Source: SW132 sp038150125
Lineage (GTDB): Bacteria; Bacteroidota; Rhodothermia; Balneolales; Balneolaceae
NCBI RefSeq assembly: GCF_038150125.1
Contig: NZ_JBBVMF010000019.1
Location: 1 to 64,000, forward strand
Direction of reading: 5' to 3'
DNA: 64,000 nucleotides
Shown: in pieces, positions 17,098-26,908 of the stretch
Position numbering within the stretch: position 1 is the first letter of the stretch
Layout: each line of letters opens with the position of its first letter
Position numbers and translations under genes: made by a program
Notes under the pieces: model-generated
What the model saw: only the letters and a program-made list of their open reading frames with translations
What the model was told of the DNA's origin: nothing
Database searches by the model: none

Positions 17098-17676
17098 ATG
17101 TGGAACCTCAACACTCTCGAGTCCAGTAAAAACCGATTCACCTTTCGCCTGATAGAGAACGGTGAGTCGCTCTCACACCGGCAGTTTCTAACGCTCCTAT
17201 CCGAAAATGAGGAGTTCATCCGCTGGTACAACCGACTGCTGGCGGATTCTGAATTCGATGCATTTTTCTGGGAGAACAAACCTGTGACTGAACAGAATCT
17301 GGATAAAGATTATGAATGTACGCTCGTGGAAAGCGGGCTGCTCTCTCGTGTTTCCCCGGATACCGCCACGTTTGACTCCTACTTTGAGGACGACTCAGAT
17401 GTGGTTCAATTCCCAAATCTCGGCGACGATGCTCAGCTGATTGTCCCCTGCCCCATTACCGATGATTCTGTCTACACTCAAATCGGCAATTTTGTCCGTG
17501 AAGCGCCTGACCACCAGGTTCAGAATCTCTGGAAACAGGTTGGCAAAGAGATGCTCAATTCCGTTCAAAAAGAACCCCGATGGCTCAGCACCTCCGGACT
17601 TGGTGTCTACTGGCTGCATGTCCGGATTGATTCCGTGCCGAAGTATTATCAGACTGAGGAGTATAAGACGGTTTGA
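17098..17676 (+). CDS. DUF6940-family protein
   Basis: 192 residues from the ATG at 17098 (MWNLNTLESSKNRF); the frame is open from 17044 but the additional residues look non-coding. Features match the uncharacterised family I know as DUF6940: AFFWENKPVT, VQFPNLGDDAQLIVPCP and the nearly invariant C-terminal WLSTSGLGVYWLHVRIDS. No catalytic motif is evident, and no signal peptide, so probably cytosolic. Function unknown. It stands alone beside repeat-rich DNA. Confidence 0.8.
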   Translation: MWNLNTLESSKNRFTFRLIENGESLSHRQFLTLLSENEEFIRWYNRLLADSEFDAFFWENKPVTEQNLDKDYECTLVESGLLSRVSPDTATFDSYFEDDSDVVQFPNLGDDAQLIVPCPITDDSVYTQIGNFVREAPDHQVQNLWKQVGKEMLNSVQKEPRWLSTSGLGVYWLHVRIDSVPKYYQTEEYKTV

Positions 17677-17712
17677 GTAAGTGAGGGGGTGAAAGAGGGA
17701 TGGAGGGATGGA

Positions 17713-17768
17713 GTGAGGGAGTGAGGGAGTGATGGGGTGATGGGGTGATGGGGTGATGGGGTGATGAA
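17713..17768. repeat. 8-bp tandem repeat
   Basis: Seven consecutive octamers: two of GTGAGGGA, four of GTGATGGG and one GTGATGAA. A simple sequence repeat downstream of the DUF6940 gene, prone to slippage. Confidence 0.8.
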
Positions 17769-17800
17769 TGTATTGTAATCCATGAAATGTTCTTTGCCTT

Positions 17801-17880
17801 GGCAGGTTTCACGAAAAGGCTTTATTTAAGATGGTTCCCAGCGCGAGGAGATTTCGCTAACGCGGGGAAAAGATGAGCTC
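17801..17880. repeat. 80-bp repeat, copy 1
   Basis: Begins GGCAGGTTTCACGAAAAGGC and ends with the block AACGCGGGGAAAAGATGAGC. The second copy is at 18022-18101. The ends are well conserved and the middle diverged. Non-coding. Confidence 0.65.
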
Positions 17881-18021
17881 GGCACCGCCATGCCGACCCA
17901 TTCCGCACTGGCGGGCGGCTCGGCATGGCGCTCTATTTCGTAACGTTTTGCCCGCCGTTCATAACCGGGTGCCCCTGTCACCGGTAGCGAATGAAACGAG
18001 CCGAAGGATCTCCTTTTTATT

Positions 18022-18101
18022 GGCAGGAGTTGCAAAAAGGCTTTGTTTAAGATAGATCCCAGCACAGGGAGATTTCGCTAACGCGGGGAAAAGATGAGCT
18101 C
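18022..18101. repeat. 80-bp repeat, copy 2
   Basis: Direct copy of 17801-17880, identical over GAGATTTCGCTAACGCGGGG and nearby. The DNA between the copies (about 140 bases) and up to 18390 holds no credible gene. Confidence 0.65.
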
Positions 18102-18390
18102 GACTTCGTCACCCTTCACATACGTTCAGGCTTCCTGCGCTCGAGATGACAGGTTCTGCTCCCAAGTATGGGCGGCGTATCAAATTCACATATTTGGAAA
18201 ACTTCGATTTACGCCGCCTTAGCAGCTCATTTCGCACTGACAGGCAACTCGGCATGTTATACTAATTGATAAATTTTTCACTTTTCCCTTTTCCCTTCTC
18301 ACTTTTCACTTTTTAATCATTTGGTGAATTAAAAATTAATACAGATCATTATGACGTTATTTATCCGGAACCACTGCTGAATCAAAGCGA

Positions 18391-19014
18391 ATGATCCTGT
18401 CTGCCGAATTTTTAATCCTATTACTCGCATTTGCGAAATACAACGGCATCGACCCGTCAGAGCTGTCGGTTGCTATTCGTAATGGTGACCATCAGGCATT
18501 TAAAACATTTTATGACGAGCACTACGACGGGCTATACCGCTTTATGGTGAGCCGCGGAATGAGCCATGATGAAGCTGAGGATCTGGTTCAAAAAGCGTTC
18601 GTCATGATATGGGAGAAGCGCGACGGCATTGACGAAACCAAATCATTGCGCGCTTACCTTTTCCAGATTGCCTACTCCCGGATGCTGAATCATGTTGATT
18701 ACCACTCAAAGTTTAATGATGACGATCAGCCAGATGACGATTCTGCGACTCATACCCCGGAAACCGATGTAAACTACAGGGAGCTTCTCCGGATTGTGAA
18801 GCAGGCGATCAGGAATATGCCCGAAAAACGCGGTCTTGTGTTTGAATCGTGTTTTATGAATGAGTATACGTATAAGGAAACGGCAGAAGCGATGGATGTG
18901 AGCGTTAAAACCGTGGAAAACCATATGACGCTGGCATTTAAGGATCTTCGAGCGTTTCTGTCTGAAAAATATGACGAGGAGATTTTATCAAAATTTATTC
19001 CGAAAAATGACTAG
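18391..19014 (+). CDS. ECF-type RNA polymerase sigma factor
   Basis: 207 residues. The sigma-2 region is at about 40-105 (FYDEHYDGLYRFMVSRGM, EAEDLVQKAFVMIWEKRD). The sigma-4 region is at about 130-190, with helix-turn-helix MNEYTYKETAEAMDVSVKTV. It resembles the FecI-like factors of Bacteroidota that partner FecR anti-sigma proteins, and a FecR gene lies two genes downstream. It would direct transcription of the following receptor genes when the receptor signals. The hydrophobic N terminus is odd for a cytosolic factor, so the real start may be further in. Confidence 0.9.
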   Translation: MILSAEFLILLLAFAKYNGIDPSELSVAIRNGDHQAFKTFYDEHYDGLYRFMVSRGMSHDEAEDLVQKAFVMIWEKRDGIDETKSLRAYLFQIAYSRMLNHVDYHSKFNDDDQPDDDSATHTPETDVNYRELLRIVKQAIRNMPEKRGLVFESCFMNEYTYKETAEAMDVSVKTVENHMTLAFKDLRAFLSEKYDEEILSKFIPKND

Positions 19015-19074
19015 GGGTCAGTAGATGACTCAGCTGTATTACAAGTAAACAATCACATTTTTTGATACCGCATT

Positions 19075-20736
19075 TTGAACAGATTTACTTACATATTGGC
19101 TATTTCGGGTTTGCTCATCCTGAGTGCGTGCTCTATTGATGGATTTGAAAACACCTCTGCTCCTATAACAGACGAAGAAACGCAACTTGCCGGGCAGATT
19201 ATCGGAGAATCTATATCTGAAAACCAGCGTGGAATGCTTTCAACTTTCTCAGAAGCATTTGCCGTGCCCACATCATTCGGCCTTATCACTGGCCCTTCGC
19301 TGTTATCAGCAGGGAGTTTCAGAAATCAGGAGAACTACAGCCATTCGTATGATGCAGAGTCCGGCGAACACCAGGTCAGCTACACGGTTCGTCGCGAAAC
19401 GCCGCTTTTGAATTCAGAAACGAATGTTTCCCTCACCTATATTTTCTACGACAATGACGAAAACTTCATTGAATTTCCCGATCAGAATTCTAACCGGATT
19501 GAAGCAGTAGATTTCAATTCAGAGCAGAGCGGTTCCATCACAACCGCTTCTAAGAATTCGGTATTCAGCCGAACAGACCGCATCATTATGTCCGGCCTCA
19601 CAGATAACTCTGAAACGCTAACGCTTGATGGGTTTCACTCCGGCGAGGGTGTTTTTTCAAGCACAATGAATTCCGGCGACCAGATTCAGCGCGAGTATAT
19701 CCTGGACATGAACTACCTGGATGTTCGCATCGATAAGTCCGTAGTGCTGGCCAACCGAAATTTCAGAAACGGGGTAAACGGAGCCTTGAGCTATGAATCC
19801 ACAGTGCGTGACATGGATAGTCAATCCGGTAACACCAAGATTGTGAACGGCACGATTGAGCTGAACGGCGACGGTACGGCCCTTCTTAATTTTCGTGAGC
19901 AAATTGAACCGATTCGGCTTCGGCTGGATGACGGTAAAGTCTTTGATGAAGATGAATTTGAAGGCAGAATCATAGAATTGAATCTTGACGAACGGATCTT
20001 CACCATTGCCAACGGCCAGCGAATACAAATTGATAACCAGACAGAAATAGACGACGGGGAGTATCAAACCCTGGAAGATGTTGCAGCAGCCATCAGCAAT
20101 AATCGCCGTATTATTGCTGAAGGGGACTATTTTCACCCCTATGAAAATGTGAACCTTTGGATAGCTACGACGGTAGAGTTTGAGGAAGAATCTAATGAAT
20201 TTGAAGACCTCGTAGTCTCCGTCAATGAAGCAGATAACTCATTCACCCTTTCTAATGGGGATCAGCTGTTCATTACGAATGACAGCGACATCGAGTTTAA
20301 TGACGGCCTAAGTTCTCTTCAGGACGTAGCCAATGCAGTAGAGAGTGGCCTGCCGGTTTTAGCTGACGGAGACTTTACGATAGATCCCGGTTCCGGAAAC
20401 AGGCTTATTGCTGAAGTCGATTTCAAAATGGAGTTTGAAGAATTCGAAGCGATTGTAACCGCAGCTGACAGTGTTGCTAATTCTTTTTCATTAGATAATG
20501 GCAGAGATGTGATGTTAACGCCGGAAACCGTGATTGAAGGTGACTTCAGCACAATTTCTGATGTTCAGATAGCTATTGAAAATGGGCTGTCGATTGAGGC
20601 TGACGGCGAATATTATCTGGGGGCATCAGGTGAAACCTGGATTGCCGTTCAGGTCAGTTTTGATGAGGATGATAGCGATGGTAATAGTGATGATGATGAT
20701 AACGGAGATGGCGATGACGATGGTGAGGAGGATTAA
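19075..20736 (+). CDS. DUF5666-repeat lipoprotein
   Basis: 553 residues, TTG start, signal peptide and lipobox LILSAC (Cys19). The N-terminal 290 residues are beta-rich and unrecognised. Three tandem DUF5666-like beta modules follow (about 294-375, 376-455, 455-535), each with a pattern like FTLSNGDQLFITNDSDIE ending in a GDF/GEY.P strand. The protein ends in an Asp-rich tail of about 18 residues. It is placed between the ECF sigma gene and FecR, two bases before the FecR ATG, so it is almost certainly cotranscribed with them. Role unknown; perhaps a surface partner or ligand-binding sensor of the adjacent receptor (inference). Confidence 0.75.
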   Translation: MNRFTYILAISGLLILSACSIDGFENTSAPITDEETQLAGQIIGESISENQRGMLSTFSEAFAVPTSFGLITGPSLLSAGSFRNQENYSHSYDAESGEHQVSYTVRRETPLLNSETNVSLTYIFYDNDENFIEFPDQNSNRIEAVDFNSEQSGSITTASKNSVFSRTDRIIMSGLTDNSETLTLDGFHSGEGVFSSTMNSGDQIQREYILDMNYLDVRIDKSVVLANRNFRNGVNGALSYESTVRDMDSQSGNTKIVNGTIELNGDGTALLNFREQIEPIRLRLDDGKVFDEDEFEGRIIELNLDERIFTIANGQRIQIDNQTEIDDGEYQTLEDVAAAISNNRRIIAEGDYFHPYENVNLWIATTVEFEEESNEFEDLVVSVNEADNSFTLSNGDQLFITNDSDIEFNDGLSSLQDVANAVESGLPVLADGDFTIDPGSGNRLIAEVDFKMEFEEFEAIVTAADSVANSFSLDNGRDVMLTPETVIEGDFSTISDVQIAIENGLSIEADGEYYLGASGETWIAVQVSFDEDDSDGNSDDDDNGDGDDDGEED

Positions 20737-20738
20737 TT

Positions 20739-21743
20739 ATGAATAGATCAAAGATTTCACGGAATAATGAGAACGACCCCGATAAACAATTATCAGAAGC
20801 TTATGGCAATATTCTCGAAAACCGACAAGAATCGTCCGAAATTAATGATCCACTCTATAAAGCTTTACTAAATGCTCGGGATGCAGATCAAAATGAAAAA
20901 CGAGACATTCCCGTGCGGGGTAAAGAGTCTTCCTGGGACGCCATCATAGATACGATCGGGGACAACGATTCCGCGAGTCAAAACGACAATAAGGCAACGA
21001 TTATACCCATTCGGTCTCGCAAGACATGGCTGAAAGCAGCTGCTGCAATTATCCTGATTGCGTTCTCGTCTTTACTGCTTATACAGCAATTCAGTGAGCC
21101 CGGACCGGTCCAAATGGCTGAAGCCGGATCAACCGTTCAAACTGTAGAACTGGCGGATGGAAGCACCGTGACACTTCGCCCTAATTCATCACTTTACAAA
21201 CTTCCGGCTGATGAGGGTCGGCGCGCTTACGCACTTTCGGGTGAAGCCCTCTTCGATGTGGTTTCTCTGCCTGATAAACCCTTTTCCGTGGAAGCGGGCT
21301 CCGGCCGGGTAATTGTCACCGGCACACGGTTTAACATCGCCGAACGCAATCAAACCGCGAAAGTATTTCTGCTGGAAGGAAGCGTACGATTTGAGACCAA
21401 AGACGGAGCCGAGTCGGTCAGCCTTGAGCCGGGACAAGCTTCAGAAATTGACCAGGATATGCAGTTGCGACAGCCGTTTACCTTCGAAGCAGACCTCATA
21501 ACGAGCTGGACACAAAATCGCCTCACGTTCAGAGACCGACAGGCCGGGTCAATTTTTGATGAACTGGAGTATCACTTCGGTATTCAAATAAACGCTCCGG
21601 AATCAGTTGAAAATGAATCACTTGGAGGAACTATCCAGCTCGACAGTGCGGAACAAAGCCTTAGCGATCTTGGTACTGTACTCGGCGGCTCGTTTGTACA
21701 GACCGATGATAACGTGTACGAATTCAGACAAGACGCCAACTAA
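20739..21743 (+). CDS. FecR-family anti-sigma factor
   Basis: 334 residues. A cytoplasmic N-terminal part (1-94) would bind the sigma factor. A single membrane segment (about 98-117) follows, then a periplasmic FecR domain (about 130-220: VELADGSTVTLRPNSSLY, VTGTRFNIAE, LLEGSVRF) and a C-terminal DUF4974/STN-like region (about 258-330). It holds the ECF factor at the membrane and relays the receptor signal. ATG two bases after the DUF5666 gene and 35 bases before the receptor. Confidence 0.92.
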   Translation: MNRSKISRNNENDPDKQLSEAYGNILENRQESSEINDPLYKALLNARDADQNEKRDIPVRGKESSWDAIIDTIGDNDSASQNDNKATIIPIRSRKTWLKAAAAIILIAFSSLLLIQQFSEPGPVQMAEAGSTVQTVELADGSTVTLRPNSSLYKLPADEGRRAYALSGEALFDVVSLPDKPFSVEAGSGRVIVTGTRFNIAERNQTAKVFLLEGSVRFETKDGAESVSLEPGQASEIDQDMQLRQPFTFEADLITSWTQNRLTFRDRQAGSIFDELEYHFGIQINAPESVENESLGGTIQLDSAEQSLSDLGTVLGGSFVQTDDNVYEFRQDAN

Positions 21744-21778
21744 CAGACATCAAAACGACTATAGGAAAAACCTCCATT

Positions 21779-24409
21779 TTGAGATCACTATTTTGCAGCT
21801 TTGTGACTGTTCTTTTTCTTGTATTTGTACCGGTGGTGGCGTACGCTAATTTCACGTTCAGTGATACGCCCCTGAAATCTGCATTTGAAGAGATTCAGGA
21901 GGAAACCGACTACTTTTTCCTGTTTCGTGAATCGCTGGTGGCAGGTATTTCTGTGACATTTGAGAGCACTGAAGAAGCGATATTTGATGATCTCAAATCG
22001 TTGCTCCGCGACTATGATCTCGCGGTTTCGGTTGATCATGGCCGACAGCAGGTACTTATTACAAAACAAATCTCCAGAGACTTCGAGCCGGCTGTTGCCA
22101 GGCTGACAGGGCAGGTTGTGGATGCCTCCACCGGTGAGCGCCTGCCACACGCCACGATAATCTGGAAAAGTAACGGAGAGATTACAGGAGTTGCGGCCAA
22201 CCAAGCCGGACGGTTTGACGTTACCCGGGAGTTTAAATCCGGAGAAATCACACTCACTGCCTCTTTTATTGGCTACGATAGCCGTGATGTCACCCTGGAT
22301 ATGTCAAATACCCGAAGGTTTGATGATCTGACTGTCCGGCTTACACCGCAGGCTGTTCAGGCAAATGAAATCATTATTTCGGGATTCTATGGATTTAATC
22401 CAGCCGATACGCTCCTGAGCGGCATGATTGATGCAGGACGATTCAGCCCGCTCGGTGAATCAAATTCAATTCGCGCACTTCATGCTCATCCCGCCGTAAC
22501 AAATGGCACAGCTTTAAACGACGGAATGAATATTCGCGGCAGTACGCCCGATGGTTTTCTTGTACTGCTCGACGGCATGAGCATTTTTAACCAGAGTCAC
22601 ATTTACGGACTCCTCGACAGTTTTAATGCAGATGCGGTTCAATCGTCCGGTTTCTATTATGGCGTTACGCCTGCAAATATTGATACCCCCACCGGCGGCA
22701 GCCTGAACCTGATTACCCGCACCGGGTCGAGAAGTTCGTATCGCGGTACGGCTGGAATCAGCAATACCAGCGTAAACGGAACGCTTGAGGGGCCGCTTGG
22801 CAACCGAAGCAGCTGGCTGATCTCGGCTCGCACATCGTATCTTAATTTGGTGAACTGGTTAAATAATTCAGACTTAATTCAATGGGGACTCGACATCAAC
22901 CGGCCCCGGCGGGTGGCGGGTGATGAAGCCGATTTCACAGATCTTGTGCTGCGTCCCGGCGACTCATCAGCGCGCTTTGTAGACCTTCACACAAAAGTAT
23001 ATACCGAAACGGCGTCTGCAGGACGATTTATCCTTAGCGGGTATTTTGGCGGCAACGATATATCACAGAAAGCGGATCGAAGGACGAGGCTCGCAGGGTC
23101 CGGTCGTGAGTTTACGTTTGAAGAGGTCACCACCTCCAACACATGGGGAAATGCACTGCTAAGCATTAGATATGAAAACGAATGGAGCGACCGCTTGTAC
23201 AGCACCTCATTTGCTGGCGTGAGCGCTTACGAGACGGATTTCGAAAAAGATGATTTTGTCTATTCCCGAATCACAAACTCATCAACTAACGAGGATATTG
23301 CAGTATTTACCTACCCATTTCAAAACCGCAGCGTGATGAACGAGTTCAAACTTAAACAAGAACTGGAATGGAAACGCCTCGGTCTTTCGGTGATTGGTGG
23401 AGGGTCACTACGTTATTACATCGGTGAATATAGTGAAGCGTCGTTCGATCGTCCCTCCTACACATCCACTACAAATGCCATTCTTGCTGATGGATATCTC
23501 CAAACAAGCTGGCAGCCGTTCAGCGGACTTGAGCTGGACGCCGGAAGCCGGATGTACTATTACAGCCCGGATGCCAAATTCCGGTTTGCTCCACGATTAC
23601 GAGCATCATATTCGCTATTTGATGCAGTTACTCTTACCGCCGGGTATTCCGTTACTTATCAATTCCTCCACAAAGTATCCATTCAAAACAGCACGTCAGC
23701 CGACGTTTGGATTCTTTCAACCGAAGATCAGGCGCCTGCTTCGGCTCGGCAGCTCACGGCCGGTATTCAGTTTGCACCTGATCCGCTGTTTTACCTTCGC
23801 GCAGACATCTACCGGAAAGAGTACGAAAACGTGCGCTTTCATGAGCTGAACACCCAAACGCTGTCCAACACCTTTTCAGGCACGCCCTGGTTTTATCAAA
23901 ATGATGGCGATGCGCAGGGACTCGAACTGATTTTACGCAACCGGCTGAGCCGCTTTACTCTGTCTCAGACCTACACCTGGTCGGAGATATCTTACACGAA
24001 TCCCTTTTTGCTTGATGGAGAATCGTTTTACGCCGACTGGGATCGCACACACTCGTACAATGCCGTACTCGAGACGCAACTTTCAAAAGGCCTTCAGCTA
24101 TACCTCTCGTGGGTATCGATGAGCGGAGCTCCCAATGCGCTTGCTACATTTGGCAGCGACAACCGGCAGCGGCTTGATGCATACCATCGGTTGGATGCAA
24201 CCCTCTCCTACGGCCATCGGTTTGCGGATGAATCGTCGCTTGATGTAAGTTTCTCCGTTTTTAACCTGCTCGACCGCGAAAACGTATGGTACCGCACTTA
24301 CGATTTAAACTTTGACGAAACCCGGACCATCCCCCGCCTGGCCCAGGTACCTGTTGATGTCCTGGATCTTGGGTTTCAGCCATCATTTAAAGTGCAGTAC
24401 TCGTTTTAG
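21779..24409 (+). CDS. TonB-dependent receptor with STN signalling domain
   Basis: 876 residues from a TTG start, signal peptide about 1-21. Domains: STN (about 23-97, FTFSDTPLKSAFEEIQEETD), carboxypeptidase-regulatory-like beta-sandwich (about 106-195, LTGQVVDASTGERLPHATI), plug (about 218-320, NIRGSTPDGFLVLLDGM) and a 22-strand barrel to a C-terminal Phe. The STN domain contacts FecR, so this is a transducer of the FecA type. The substrate could be a siderophore, glycan breakdown product or other large ligand. No SusD partner is present, which argues against a classical glycan locus. A relic of a similar C terminus lies at 12673. Confidence 0.93.
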   Translation: MRSLFCSFVTVLFLVFVPVVAYANFTFSDTPLKSAFEEIQEETDYFFLFRESLVAGISVTFESTEEAIFDDLKSLLRDYDLAVSVDHGRQQVLITKQISRDFEPAVARLTGQVVDASTGERLPHATIIWKSNGEITGVAANQAGRFDVTREFKSGEITLTASFIGYDSRDVTLDMSNTRRFDDLTVRLTPQAVQANEIIISGFYGFNPADTLLSGMIDAGRFSPLGESNSIRALHAHPAVTNGTALNDGMNIRGSTPDGFLVLLDGMSIFNQSHIYGLLDSFNADAVQSSGFYYGVTPANIDTPTGGSLNLITRTGSRSSYRGTAGISNTSVNGTLEGPLGNRSSWLISARTSYLNLVNWLNNSDLIQWGLDINRPRRVAGDEADFTDLVLRPGDSSARFVDLHTKVYTETASAGRFILSGYFGGNDISQKADRRTRLAGSGREFTFEEVTTSNTWGNALLSIRYENEWSDRLYSTSFAGVSAYETDFEKDDFVYSRITNSSTNEDIAVFTYPFQNRSVMNEFKLKQELEWKRLGLSVIGGGSLRYYIGEYSEASFDRPSYTSTTNAILADGYLQTSWQPFSGLELDAGSRMYYYSPDAKFRFAPRLRASYSLFDAVTLTAGYSVTYQFLHKVSIQNSTSADVWILSTEDQAPASARQLTAGIQFAPDPLFYLRADIYRKEYENVRFHELNTQTLSNTFSGTPWFYQNDGDAQGLELILRNRLSRFTLSQTYTWSEISYTNPFLLDGESFYADWDRTHSYNAVLETQLSKGLQLYLSWVSMSGAPNALATFGSDNRQRLDAYHRLDATLSYGHRFADESSLDVSFSVFNLLDRENVWYRTYDLNFDETRTIPRLAQVPVDVLDLGFQPSFKVQYSF

Positions 24410-24769
24410 TCATAAGGTGTTGCGATTGCTTTATTTATGTATTTCTGCCCATACACTATTACTCTCATTTAAGTGCAGTCTCGGGATCCTTCCTATCAAG
24501 ATTTAATAGCAGAAAAGATGAAGATTTTGTTATTCAGATATTTTATCTAACCACGGTATAATGAGTGACTTGAGTCTGTAAATCTGCTTAGAAAGTCACA
24601 CCTTTTTCATTATAAGAGTCAAAGAAAAGAGAATTTTTATTGTTAACCCAAACTACATTTCCTCAATAATAAGCCCCAAAAATAGCCTTTTCGGAGAGAT
24701 TCAGAATTAGATTAGGTACGGCCTCTATTTTATAAGAGACCGTACCTATATAATGTGCTCTATTGTTAC
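24410..24769. other. convergent intergenic region
   Basis: 360 bases between the receptor and the convergent propeller gene. No gene seen. It contains the strong inverted repeat listed at 24713. Confidence 0.5.
24713..24748. terminator. strong inverted repeat between convergent genes
   Basis: TAGGTACGG-C-CTCT, loop ATTTTATA or so, AGAG-A-CCGTACCTA: 13 pairs with one mismatch, 21 bases past the stop of the minus-strand gene. No clear T run on either side, so it could be a terminator, an mRNA 3' stabiliser, or a palindromic repeat. Confidence 0.45.
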
Positions 24770-25990
24770 TTATTTGACTTCAAAAACCTCAGCGAGTCTC
24801 GGTATCAATGCATTTTGAGTAGCCCACAATGCACCATCATTGCCAAAGGTTATTGCGGTAAGAATTGGAATGCCTTTAGCCACCTCTGTGCATGATTTTA
24901 CACTCAGATCACAGGAATTAATTGTCCCTCCAAGATCCTCTGGATTTAATATCTCTACTGCAAACCAACTCTGTTCATCAAGTTCAGCAACATGCAGATT
25001 CCCTTCAGAATCAAATGCGAGATCTATAATTGAGGTGAATCCACCGTCGAAAACTTTCTCACATTTCGGACTCGATCCACACATTGCTCCCGAGGCATCA
25101 GGCGCTATTTTCCAAATATTTGAAGCACCAGTCGGTGCAGGAAATCCTTTCAGTTCACCTACGTAATAGTAGCCGTCAGGCCCTATTGCTACACTGGTCG
25201 GTACCGCTTGTGCAGGTATCATATCTGGAAGAGTACATAACCCGTCTTCCGGTTCAGGAAGACAGTTTAACAGATTCTTAATATTTGCTGTGGAAACCAG
25301 CTCATTGGGAAATACGGCGACCACTTCAATGTTTCCCTGATTATCAATCCTTAGCAGATCGTTTCCGCCGGCATCCACTACAAGGGCAGCATCTCCTCCA
25401 AGCGATTGAACATCAAAGGGATTGGAGTCTATCAGCTCTGCACCGTCCGGATTGAATGTCTCTTCAAATGCAAAAAGATCGGCAATCACTCTGTTTTTGC
25501 CTTTTGTAGCTCTGTACAGTGCCTGGCCGGTATCATCGCCAGGAGCTTCTGTCAGTCCTTTTATGGCCCACAGTGAGCCACGTCCGATTGGACTTATACC
25601 TGAAATTCCCGGTAGCGGGATGTCGGTGAATCCATCTTTCGTTGCGATACCGGCACCCGCATCGGCAACAAGAATGTCTCCATTTGGTGCCGTTGCCAAA
25701 CCAAAGAGCGGACTTGTAAACCCTCCCCCGTTATTCTGTCCCGGATTTGGACGTTTTTTATTGAGACTTGTTAATTTGCCGGACGTGTTACTTCCAAGAA
25801 TAGAGTGAGGGCTAATCTCATTTGAAGAGATCAGCTCATCATTAGAGGATGCTGTTTCCGGTGTTGTAATGCTTTGATCACTGCACGCCGTAATTGATAA
25901 TAAGAAGCAGGCGGCAAATAGTAACCAAGCTCCCTTGTTTTTTAGATAACCACAACTATAAACAGTTTTCTGCAAATTTAACGGTTTCAT
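24770..25990 (-). CDS. ScyD/ScyE-family beta-propeller lipoprotein
   Basis: 406 residues. The N-terminal hydrophobic stretch ends in lipobox LSITAC (about Cys36). The mature part matches the ScyD/ScyE family (NHL/SMP-30-like propeller): FTSPLFGLATAPNGDILVAD, then VPTSVAIGPDGYYYVGEL, IDLAFDSEGNLHVAEL and ITFGNDGALWATQ, one motif per blade. The family is named after scytonemin-locus proteins but is widespread, with unknown roles. Monocistronic. Confidence 0.82.
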   Translation of the reverse strand: MKPLNLQKTVYSCGYLKNKGAWLLFAACFLLSITACSDQSITTPETASSNDELISSNEISPHSILGSNTSGKLTSLNKKRPNPGQNNGGGFTSPLFGLATAPNGDILVADAGAGIATKDGFTDIPLPGISGISPIGRGSLWAIKGLTEAPGDDTGQALYRATKGKNRVIADLFAFEETFNPDGAELIDSNPFDVQSLGGDAALVVDAGGNDLLRIDNQGNIEVVAVFPNELVSTANIKNLLNCLPEPEDGLCTLPDMIPAQAVPTSVAIGPDGYYYVGELKGFPAPTGASNIWKIAPDASGAMCGSSPKCEKVFDGGFTSIIDLAFDSEGNLHVAELDEQSWFAVEILNPEDLGGTINSCDLSVKSCTEVAKGIPILTAITFGNDGALWATQNALIPRLAEVFEVK

Positions 25991-26442
25991 ATATCTCCTT
26001 GTTTATTTGATTTTTAGATGTATTGCTCTCTAAGCATGCTCTCTGATATTTATTTTGCCAGAGTTTTTACTCACTGTATATAATGGCATATTGAATAAAT
26101 AACATATTCCTTCACCCACTGCAAATTGTTGCAGAGCAATACATTATTACGTTAATGTTTAAATAGAAACAATATCATAAAAAATCAATTCAGACACATT
26201 TGTTAATTAATTTTTGAACACTTTCAGATACTTAGAAATGAATATATCCATATAGATTAGCAGCCTAATAATGTGCTGTTGAAGGTACTATACTGTTAAT
26301 GAGATTGATGAGAATTTTCCATCCCTCTCCCGGCCTCTCCCTATCCGCCGGCTGGCGGAAAAAACACTCCACAGGGAAAGGGGCTTTAGCAAAATGTTTT
26401 AATTCAGCACTATTATGTCTGCCATTGATGTGATCTTGCCAG
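25991..26442. other. AT-rich upstream region plus degenerate repeats
   Basis: The first 270 bases are AT-rich with no open frame and presumably hold the promoter of the ScyD-like gene. At about 26316-26390 is a GC-rich palindromic stretch (CCGCCGGCTGGCGG) that resembles a dispersed repeat remnant. Confidence 0.4.
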
Positions 26443-26907
26443 CTCGGCTCAGCGAGGCGAGGTACGTAGAGCGGCGTCGCTGACCCGCTACCTCTAAGCT
26501 TTGAATAAATCCTGATTCCTTTGTAAAGACCCATCACTATTCACTCAGTGGTAGAAAAACACACTAAATCCGTTGAAAACAACTTTCCCTCTCGGCTCAG
26601 CGAGCCAAGGTACGTAGAGCGGCGTCGCTGACCCGCTTCCTCTGAGCTTTGAATAAATCCTGATTCCTTTGTAAAGAATTGTCACTATTCACTCAGTGGT
26701 AGAAAAACATACTAAATCCGCTGAAGACAAATTTCCCTCTCGGCTCAGCGAGCCGAGGTACGTAGAGCGACGTCGATGACCCGCTACCTCTAAGCTTTGA
26801 ATAAATCCTGATTCCTGTGTAAAGACCCGATACTATTCACTCAGTGGTAGAAAAAACTAAATCCGTTGAAGACAAATTTCCCTCTCGGCTCAGCGAGCCG
26901 AGGTACG
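26443..26907. repeat. 148-bp direct tandem repeat, 3 copies plus partial
   Basis: Copies begin at 26443, 26591, 26739 and 26884 (truncated), with periods of 148, 148 and 145. Each starts with a hairpin CTCGGCTC-AGC-GAGCCGAG, followed by a conserved block with GTACGTAGAGCGGCGTCGCT and, 100 bases later, ATTCACTCAGTGGTAGAAAA. Copies differ by scattered substitutions, so the array is not brand new. No open frame runs through it consistently. The last truncated copy runs straight into the terminator of the next gene. Confidence 0.85.
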
Positions 26908-26908
26908 T

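Noticed and set aside
26265..26537. 90-codon minus-strand frame
   Set aside because: Runs into the 148-bp tandem repeats and does not persist between copies, so it is chance.
26443..26907. CRISPR array
   Set aside because: The units are 148 bp, contiguous and similar throughout; no short repeats with unique spacers, and no cas genes.
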